The translations under genes were made by a program, and so were the position numbers. DNA of 64,000 bases from Gammaproteobacteria bacterium (GTDB lineage: Bacteria > Pseudomonadota > Gammaproteobacteria > Enterobacterales > Alteromonadaceae): contig JAMCRH010000116.1 of NCBI GenBank assembly GCA_023380515.1, forward strand, positions 53,170-117,169, written 5' to 3'. A model generated the notes under the pieces. The model searched no databases. It saw only the letters and a list, made by a program, of their open reading frames with translations, and was not told the origin of the DNA. Each line of letters begins with the position of its first letter. Position 1 is the stretch's first letter. Below, piece by piece: positions 58,343 through 64,000 of the stretch.

Positions 58343-59308
58343 ATGACTGATATAGTTAAGCAAAGCGCAATCATCCCTGAACAACTACTAGGTAGCCGAT
58401 TGGACTCAGCTCTGGCTGAATTGTTCCCGGACTTTTCACGATCTCGTTTAAAAACTTGGATCCAAGACGGCAACGTGACCGTGAACGGTTCTGTTGTAAC
58501 GAAACCGCGTGAAAAAGTCATCCCTGGGCAACAAATTGATTTAAATGCTGTACTAGAAGCAGAAGTATTTTCTGAGCCGCAAGCAATCGACCTCGATATT
58601 GTCTATGAAGATGATGATTTACTGGTAATTAATAAGCCGGCGGGCTTAGTGGTGCACCCTGGTGCGGGCACGCCAGACGGTACCTTGTTAAATGCGCTAT
58701 TACATCATTGTCCGCAAGTCGAACAATTGCCACGAGCAGGTATTGTTCATCGACTCGACAAAGACACCACCGGATTAATGGTTGTTGCTAAGAACATTGC
58801 AACTTACACAGCATTAGTAGCGGCACTGCAAGCTCGCGACATTACTCGTGAATATGAAGCTGTTGCAATCGGCGTCATGACGGCAGGTGGTTCGGTGGAT
58901 GCGCCAATTGGCCGTCACCCGACCAAACGCACGCATATGGCTGTGAACCCAAATGGTAAACCAGCGCTCACTCATTATCGGGTTGCCGAACGTTTTCGTG
59001 CGCATACTCGTCTACGCTTGCGCCTAGAGTCAGGCCGCACCCATCAAATTCGTGTGCATATGGCACACCTTGGTTATCCGTTGGTTGGTGACCCCCAATA
59101 TGGTGGGCGTCCGCGGCCACCGAAGCAGGCGTCAGAACAGTTCATGCAAATTATCCGTGGTTTTAACCGCCAAGCGTTGCATGCAATTCGTTTGGCGCTG
59201 GTGCACCCCCGCACCGGTGAAATGATGGAATGGACGGCACCGATTCCTGAGGACATGCAGCAGTTAATCGCTGTTTTGCGTTCAGATTTGAAAGAGCATG
59301 GTGAATGA
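58343..59308 (+). CDS. rluD: 23S rRNA pseudouridine synthase D
   Basis: Makes pseudouridines 1911, 1915 and 1917 in helix 69 of 23S rRNA. 321 residues: an N-terminal S4 domain (GSRLDSALAELFPDFSRSRL) and the RluA-type catalytic domain with Asp in HRLDKDTTGLMVVAK, then RTHQIRVHMAHLGYPLVGD. AGGT precedes the ATG. pgeF overlaps its stop by four bases. Confidence 0.97.
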   Translation: MTDIVKQSAIIPEQLLGSRLDSALAELFPDFSRSRLKTWIQDGNVTVNGSVVTKPREKVIPGQQIDLNAVLEAEVFSEPQAIDLDIVYEDDDLLVINKPAGLVVHPGAGTPDGTLLNALLHHCPQVEQLPRAGIVHRLDKDTTGLMVVAKNIATYTALVAALQARDITREYEAVAIGVMTAGGSVDAPIGRHPTKRTHMAVNPNGKPALTHYRVAERFRAHTRLRLRLESGRTHQIRVHMAHLGYPLVGDPQYGGRPRPPKQASEQFMQIIRGFNRQALHAIRLALVHPRTGEMMEWTAPIPEDMQQLIAVLRSDLKEHGE

Positions 59309-60039
59309 TTAAAGGACTTGTGCCCGCATTGAATCAATTACCGCATGTCCGCGCGTTCAGTACGCAACGGCATGGGGGAGTGAGTGTGACGCCGTATGGG
59401 TCATTGAATGTGGGTATGCATGTTGGCGATTTACCAGCTTCGGTGATGGAAAATCGACAGCGTCTGCGTGGGTTTCTGCAATTACCGAACGAACCCTGTT
59501 GGTTAACGCAAGTGCATGGCAATGCAGTGGCTGCCATTACGCAAGGCTCGTGTTCCGACATGCCTGAAGCAGATGCAGCATACACACGCACTAAAGGGAC
59601 TGTCTTAGCCATTCAAACCGCAGACTGCTTACCTATTTTATTGGCATCCGCAGATGGTCGCGAAGTTGCTGCGATTCACAGTGGCTGGCGCAGTTTAGCG
59701 AGCGGCATTATCCGTGCGACTTTAGCTCATTTTGAGTGCCAGCCAAGCGACATTCATGCGTGGTTGGGGCCAGCAATTGGTCCTAAACATTTTGAAGTTG
59801 GCGATGATGTGCGAGCGGCGATGCTCGCGTTAAACCAGAATAATGAAACGGCGTTTGTTGCTCATGGTGAAAAATACATGGCCAACCTTGCCCAAATTGC
59901 GACGCGAGAGTTAGCTGACTGCGGTGTTGTGCAGGTGGAAAACTCAGAACACTGCACCTTTGCTAAAAAGAAAGACTATTTCTCTTACCGCCGTGACGGC
60001 CAAACTGGTCGGATGGTTTCGCTCATTTGGATTGAATAG
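59305..60039 (+). CDS. pgeF: PgeF (YfiH) family protein, laccase-domain
   Basis: 244 residues of the YfiH/polyphenol-oxidase-like family; E. coli PgeF corrects misincorporated residues in peptidoglycan precursors. Zinc-site residues lie in QTADCLPILLASADG, IHSGWRSLASGIIRA and the His/Cys of NSEHCTFAKKKDYFSYRRDG. The ATG overlaps the rluD stop (ATGA), so the two are translationally coupled, as is usual in this lineage. Confidence 0.94.
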   Translation: MIKGLVPALNQLPHVRAFSTQRHGGVSVTPYGSLNVGMHVGDLPASVMENRQRLRGFLQLPNEPCWLTQVHGNAVAAITQGSCSDMPEADAAYTRTKGTVLAIQTADCLPILLASADGREVAAIHSGWRSLASGIIRATLAHFECQPSDIHAWLGPAIGPKHFEVGDDVRAAMLALNQNNETAFVAHGEKYMANLAQIATRELADCGVVQVENSEHCTFAKKKDYFSYRRDGQTGRMVSLIWIE

Positions 60040-60117
60040 CGGCTTACTGCTGCGTTTGCGCGAAGCAACCCCGCCGATTGACCTGTAAATAAACCTTTAC
60101 GATTTTTTCTTCTCGCC

Positions 60118-60147
60118 CTTGAAACTGTACAAATCATACCCACATTA
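60118..60147 (+). promoter_or_regulatory. Sigma-32 heat-shock promoter of clpB
   Basis: CTTGAAA (60118-60124), a 14-base spacer and CCCACATTA (60139-60147) agree with the sigma-32 consensus (CTTGAAA-N11-16-CCCATnT). It lies about 40 bases before the clpB start. Confidence 0.75.
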
Positions 60148-60185
60148 GTTGCAATAGTATTTATCAGCTTGTTGTGAGGTACATC

Positions 60186-62762
60186 ATGCGAATGGATCGT
60201 CTTACCAGTAAATTTCAAAGTGCGATTGCCGAAGCGCAATCGCTAGCCTTGGGCCGTGATCACCAGTTTATCGAACCGGTGCACATTATGCTGGCGCTCA
60301 TGAATCAAGACGGTGGTACTGTGCGCCCGTTATTGCAGCAGCTTGGTGTGAATATTGCGACATTCCGAACTGAATTGAATAAATTGCTTGAGGCATTACC
60401 TGAGGTGCAAGGCACTGGCGGTGATGTGCAAGTATCTCGCGATACGATCAATTTGCTGAACCTTTGCGACAAGCACGCGCAGAAACGACAAGACAGCTAT
60501 ATTTCAAGCGAGTTATTTATCCTCGCCGCAACCGACGACAAAGGTAAACTCGGCGCCTTGTTAAAAGCGCAAGGCGTTAGTCAGAATCAAGTTGAAAAGG
60601 TAATTGCTGACATGCGTAAAGGCCAAAATGTTGATGACCCAAATGCGGAAGAGCAGCGGCAAGCGTTGCAAAAATACACTATCGACCTGACCGAACGAGC
60701 AGAGCAGGGCAAACTAGATCCAGTGATTGGCCGTGACGAAGAAATTCGTCGCGCGATTCAAGTGTTGCAGCGCCGAACAAAAAACAATCCGGTGCTAATT
60801 GGTGAGCCAGGTGTTGGTAAAACCGCAATTGTCGAGGGCTTAGCACAACGTATTATCAATGGTGAAGTGCCGGAAGGGCTAAAACACAAGCGGGTATTGT
60901 CACTCGACCTTGGCGCTTTATTGGCGGGTGCAAAATACCGCGGTGAATTTGAAGAGCGTCTAAAAGCAGTGCTAAATGAACTGCAACAAGAAGAAGGCAA
61001 TGTCATTCTGTTTATTGATGAGCTGCATACCATGGTCGGTGCGGGTAAAGCCGAAGGTGCCATGGACGCCGGTAATATGCTGAAGCCAGCGTTGGCGCGC
61101 GGTGAATTGCATTGCGTGGGTGCGACGACCCTCGATGAATATCGTCAATATATTGAAAAAGACGCTGCACTTGAGCGTCGCTTCCAAAAAGTTCTGGTCG
61201 ACGAGCCATCGGTTGAAGACACCATTGCGATTCTGCGTGGTTTGAAAGAAAAGTACGAAATTCACCATTCGGTTGAGATTACTGATCCAGCAATCGTGGC
61301 GGCAGCGACTTTGTCTCACCGTTATATCAGCGACCGGCAGCTACCAGACAAAGCGATTGATCTTGTCGACGAGGCAGCATCGAGTATCCGTATGCAAATG
61401 GACTCGAAGCCTGAAGAACTCGATCGCTTGGAGCGCCGCATTATTCAGTTGAAGCTTGAACGCCAAGCGTTGGCAAAAGAAAAAGATGATGCGAGTAAAA
61501 AACGTCTCGAAACATTAGAAGATGAAATGGCTTCGCTTGAGAAAAGCTATGCCGATTTAGAGGAAGTTTGGAATAGCGAGAAACTTGCGGTGCAAGGGCA
61601 TCAGCATATTAAAGAACAGCTCGATCAGGCGCGCATTGAGTTAGAAGCCGCTAATCGTGCCCGTGACTTGAATCGCATGGCCGAGCTGCAATATGGCAAG
61701 ATTCCAGATCTCGAGCGTAAACTTGAAGCAGCTCTCAATGCAGAAATGCAGGAGATGTCGTTGCTGCGCAATCGCGTGACCGACGAAGAGATCGCTGAGG
61801 TACTTTCGCGTTGGACCGGTATTCCAGTTGCACGCATGCTTGAAGGTGAGCGGGACAAACTGCTAAAGATGGAAGCGAACTTGCATCAACGCGTGGTAGG
61901 TCAGCATGAAGCAGTGGTCGCGGTTGCAAACGCAATTCGTCGTTCTCGTGCAGGCTTGAGCGACCCTGACCGGCCGATTGGCTCATTCTTGTTCCTCGGG
62001 CCAACCGGTGTAGGTAAAACTGAGCTGTGCAAAGCACTGGCGCACTTTATGTTCGACACCGATGATGCCATGGTACGTATTGATATGTCCGAATTTATGG
62101 AGAAGCACTCCGTTGCTCGTTTAGTTGGTGCTCCCCCGGGTTACGTGGGCTATGAAGAAGGTGGCTATTTGACTGAAGCAGTTCGTCGTCGGCCTTATTC
62201 AGTGATTCTGCTTGATGAAGTGGAAAAAGCGCATCCGGATGTATTCAACATTTTGTTGCAGGTGCTCGATGATGGTCGTTTAACTGACGGTCAGGGGCGT
62301 ACAGTCGATTTTCGTAATACGGTGATCATCATGACCTCTAACTTGGGCTCGCATTTAATCCAAGAACACGCAGGTCAGGTGAACTACGAGGAAATGAAAG
62401 CCATGCTGCAAGACGTGTTGAGTTCTGCGTTCCGGCCAGAGTTTTTAAACCGCATTGATGAGACGGTTGTGTTCCATCCGCTTGATAATGAACACATTCA
62501 GCGTATTGCAAAAGTTCAGTTGCAGCGGTTGTTTAAGCGCTTGGCGGATCGTGACTATCAATTAACTGTTTCTGACGAAGCATTGGCGCAACTTGCCCAT
62601 GCTGGCTTCGATCCGGTATTTGGCGCACGACCACTAAAACGAGCGATTCAAGCGGAGCTCGAAAACCCACTTGCGCAGAAGATTCTGGCCGGTGAGTTTG
62701 TACCGGGCAAAGAGATTTTGGTGGAGTCAGGTCCGGATGGCTTGGTCATGAAACAAGATTAA
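60186..62762 (+). CDS. clpB: ClpB disaggregase chaperone
   Basis: AAA+ hexameric ATPase that rescues aggregated proteins with DnaK. 858 residues counted from ATG 60186 ([11 protein letters not shown]), chosen because GAGG is 6 bases upstream; a GTG at 60174 in frame is less likely. N-domain (1-150), first ATPase with Walker A GEPGVGKT (206-213), coiled-coil M-domain (about 410-520, Arg/Glu/Leu-rich), second ATPase with GPTGVGKT and the sensor and C-terminal domain ending at about 855. Driven by a sigma-32 promoter. Confidence 0.98.
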   Translation: MRMDRLTSKFQSAIAEAQSLALGRDHQFIEPVHIMLALMNQDGGTVRPLLQQLGVNIATFRTELNKLLEALPEVQGTGGDVQVSRDTINLLNLCDKHAQKRQDSYISSELFILAATDDKGKLGALLKAQGVSQNQVEKVIADMRKGQNVDDPNAEEQRQALQKYTIDLTERAEQGKLDPVIGRDEEIRRAIQVLQRRTKNNPVLIGEPGVGKTAIVEGLAQRIINGEVPEGLKHKRVLSLDLGALLAGAKYRGEFEERLKAVLNELQQEEGNVILFIDELHTMVGAGKAEGAMDAGNMLKPALARGELHCVGATTLDEYRQYIEKDAALERRFQKVLVDEPSVEDTIAILRGLKEKYEIHHSVEITDPAIVAAATLSHRYISDRQLPDKAIDLVDEAASSIRMQMDSKPEELDRLERRIIQLKLERQALAKEKDDASKKRLETLEDEMASLEKSYADLEEVWNSEKLAVQGHQHIKEQLDQARIELEAANRARDLNRMAELQYGKIPDLERKLEAALNAEMQEMSLLRNRVTDEEIAEVLSRWTGIPVARMLEGERDKLLKMEANLHQRVVGQHEAVVAVANAIRRSRAGLSDPDRPIGSFLFLGPTGVGKTELCKALAHFMFDTDDAMVRIDMSEFMEKHSVARLVGAPPGYVGYEEGGYLTEAVRRRPYSVILLDEVEKAHPDVFNILLQVLDDGRLTDGQGRTVDFRNTVIIMTSNLGSHLIQEHAGQVNYEEMKAMLQDVLSSAFRPEFLNRIDETVVFHPLDNEHIQRIAKVQLQRLFKRLADRDYQLTVSDEALAQLAHAGFDPVFGARPLKRAIQAELENPLAQKILAGEFVPGKEILVESGPDGLVMKQD

Positions 62763-62778
62763 CACGTTGCTTCTGGAG

Positions 62779-62834
62779 AAAACCGTGATGGTCTGGGCTA
62801 CTTAAATAGGCGCACGGAATCATCGCGGTTTTTT
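62779..62834 (+). terminator. Terminator after clpB
   Basis: Outer arms AAAACCG-T-GATG / CATC-G-CGGTTTT enclose about 35 bases and end in a T-run (TTTTTT). The long inner loop has additional short pairing. Confidence 0.65.
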
Positions 62835-63005
62835 ATTTTCTATGCGCCTGTTGTAACTGATTTTCGGTGTTGAATCGGCGTTTTGGAATGCAGTAAGCCT
62901 ATGGCTAAACCAAGTGTAGCAACCTTGATGGCTTGGCATAATGTCAGATTTTCATGATATGCTACGCCACTAATCTATCTATTTGATGGCGACCTAGGAC
63001 TCTAT

Positions 63006-63836
63006 ATGCCAGAACAAAATAAACGTCGTGGTATTTATCTGTTACCGAACTTGTTAACCACAGCCGGGCTCTTTTCCGGTTTCTATGCCATCGTTGCGTC
63101 GATGAATGGTGACTTTCAGCTCGCAGCGATTGCGATCTTTGTCGCCATGGTTTTTGATGGTCTAGACGGACGGGTAGCAAGACTGACCAATACCCAAAGC
63201 GAATTTGGTGCTGAGTATGACTCAATGGCTGACATTGTTTCGTTTGGTATTGCACCTGCATTGGTTGCGTACAATTGGGCGTTGCACGATGTCGGTAAAC
63301 TCGGTTGGTTAGCAGCATTTATTTTTGTTGCCGGTGGTGCTTTACGTTTGGCTCGTTTCAATGCCGCACATGCAACCGCTGATAAGCGCTACTTTCAGGG
63401 TTTAGCAATTCCAAGCGCTGCTGCAATTGTCGCCGGCTTGGTGTGGGTTGGTGCGAAGTATGAAATTGATCCTGAGTCGGTAAGCTTCGTTGTGGTCTTG
63501 TTCACAATTGCTTGTGGCTTACTCATGGTGAGTAACTTTAAGTATCATTCGTTTAAAGATGTCGACTGGCGCGGCAACGTCAATTTCTTAGTTCTACTAT
63601 TAGTAGTGTTAATTTTCGTTGTTGTTGCAACCGCTCCGGCTATTGTCTTGTTTGTCCTCTTTACTGTATACGCAGTTTCAGGACCAGTGATGACAATTAA
63701 AGGTGTGAACAAACTAAAACTCGAACATATTCTTGGTGACCCGCAAGATGAGCCGACTTCGCAAAAGGAAAGCGAACAGGAATCCAAGCAAGAATCTGAG
63801 GAAAAAGACGACAACAAGAAAGAAAAGCAGGACTAA
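63006..63836 (+). CDS. pssA: CDP-diacylglycerol-serine O-phosphatidyltransferase
   Basis: Makes phosphatidylserine, precursor of phosphatidylethanolamine. Membrane-embedded type II enzyme of the CDP-alcohol phosphatidyltransferase family. The signature DGLDGRVARLTNT followed by SEFGAEYDSMAD contains all catalytic Asp residues. About six membrane spans. The protein has 276 residues, with a C-terminal hydrophilic tail of about 30 residues rich in Glu, Lys and Gln. AGGA precedes the ATG. A strong terminator follows. Confidence 0.95.
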   Translation: MPEQNKRRGIYLLPNLLTTAGLFSGFYAIVASMNGDFQLAAIAIFVAMVFDGLDGRVARLTNTQSEFGAEYDSMADIVSFGIAPALVAYNWALHDVGKLGWLAAFIFVAGGALRLARFNAAHATADKRYFQGLAIPSAAAIVAGLVWVGAKYEIDPESVSFVVVLFTIACGLLMVSNFKYHSFKDVDWRGNVNFLVLLLVVLIFVVVATAPAIVLFVLFTVYAVSGPVMTIKGVNKLKLEHILGDPQDEPTSQKESEQESKQESEEKDDNKKEKQD

Positions 63837-63925
63837 ACCAAAAAGTTTAGAAGAAAGTATTCGCAAATAAGCTTTTAACGCGCGATGAGATTTCATTTTT
63901 TCTGTTGTTAATATGTTAAAAAATG

Positions 63926-63966
63926 CGCCCCAAATAGCAATTTATGATTGCTTTTGGGGCGTTTTG
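63926..63966 (+). terminator. Terminator after pssA
   Basis: Long stem CGCCCCAAA-x-AGCAAT / ATTGCT-x-TTGGGGCG (63926-63961, 5-base loop, one unpaired or mismatched position), followed by TTTTGTTTATTTTC. About 90 bases past the pssA stop. Confidence 0.88.
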
Positions 63967-64000
63967 TTTATTTTCTCAGCAAACGAAACAATGTCAGCCA

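Overview
The window looks like chromosomal DNA of a marine gammaproteobacterium of the Alteromonadales, most likely Idiomarinaceae (Idiomarina/Pseudidiomarina). This rests on gene content and order (pst-phoU, serA, rpiA, fau, 6S RNA, zapA, ygfB, pepP, ubiH, ubiI, gcvTHP; speBA, nhaD, aceBA/aceK; rluD, pgeF, clpB, pssA) and on many secreted peptidases and amidohydrolases. No 16S rRNA is present, so the genus is an inference.

Layout. 0-3.6 kb: end of the phosphate-uptake operon pstC-pstA-pstB-phoU, with an unusually long PstA. 3.6-6.3 kb (minus): serA, rpiA, fau. 6.5-8.8 kb: a secreted amidohydrolase with a lipoprotein and, on the other strand, a 40-residue membrane peptide. 8.8-9.4 kb (minus): 6S RNA downstream of zapA. 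9.6-14.0 kb: ygfB-pepP-ubiH-ubiI (ubiquinone hydroxylases). 14.0-19.7 kb: a LysR gene divergent from the glycine cleavage genes gcvT, gcvH and gcvP.

19.7-24.0 kb is the one clearly accessory stretch. It holds small unknown membrane proteins and lipoproteins, a zinc-ribbon protein, a PH-domain protein, an Imm50-like protein, the frameshifted C-terminal end of an integron-type integrase, a transposase-tail-like fragment and two attC-like imperfect palindromes. I read it as the decayed remains of a chromosomal integron.

24.0-37.2 kb: secreted or membrane hydrolases (beta-lactamase fold, M28 peptidase, a very large beta-propeller amidohydrolase, subtilisin-type protease), a GntP permease, and an uncharacterised three-gene membrane operon (VC0807 family, unknown 450-aa protein, UMF1 transporter). 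37.2-43 kb: LysR, aceK and, tail-to-tail, aceBA for the glyoxylate bypass. 43-49 kb (minus): nhaD with a structured leader, tRNA-Phe, speB-speA, pfkA. 49-54 kb: Ldh2-type dehydrogenase, pdxH, a DUF3369 response regulator, a YtcJ-type amidohydrolase. 54-64 kb: an atypical LuxR-type regulator lacking the phospho-acceptor Asp, a DUF1285 protein, nadE, glnB, bamD, rluD, pgeF, clpB (with a sigma-32 promoter) and pssA.

Taken together the window suggests a proteolytic, amino-acid-using, salt-adapted heterotroph: extracellular proteases feed peptidases, glycine cleavage and the glyoxylate bypass, while NhaD handles sodium. The features most worth a second look are the integron remnant, the small peptide beside 6S RNA, the pseudo-receiver regulator whose start codon abuts a perfect palindrome, the nhaD leader and the tandem operators before the subtilase. 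All assignments come from reading the sequence and recalling family motifs; no database search was run.
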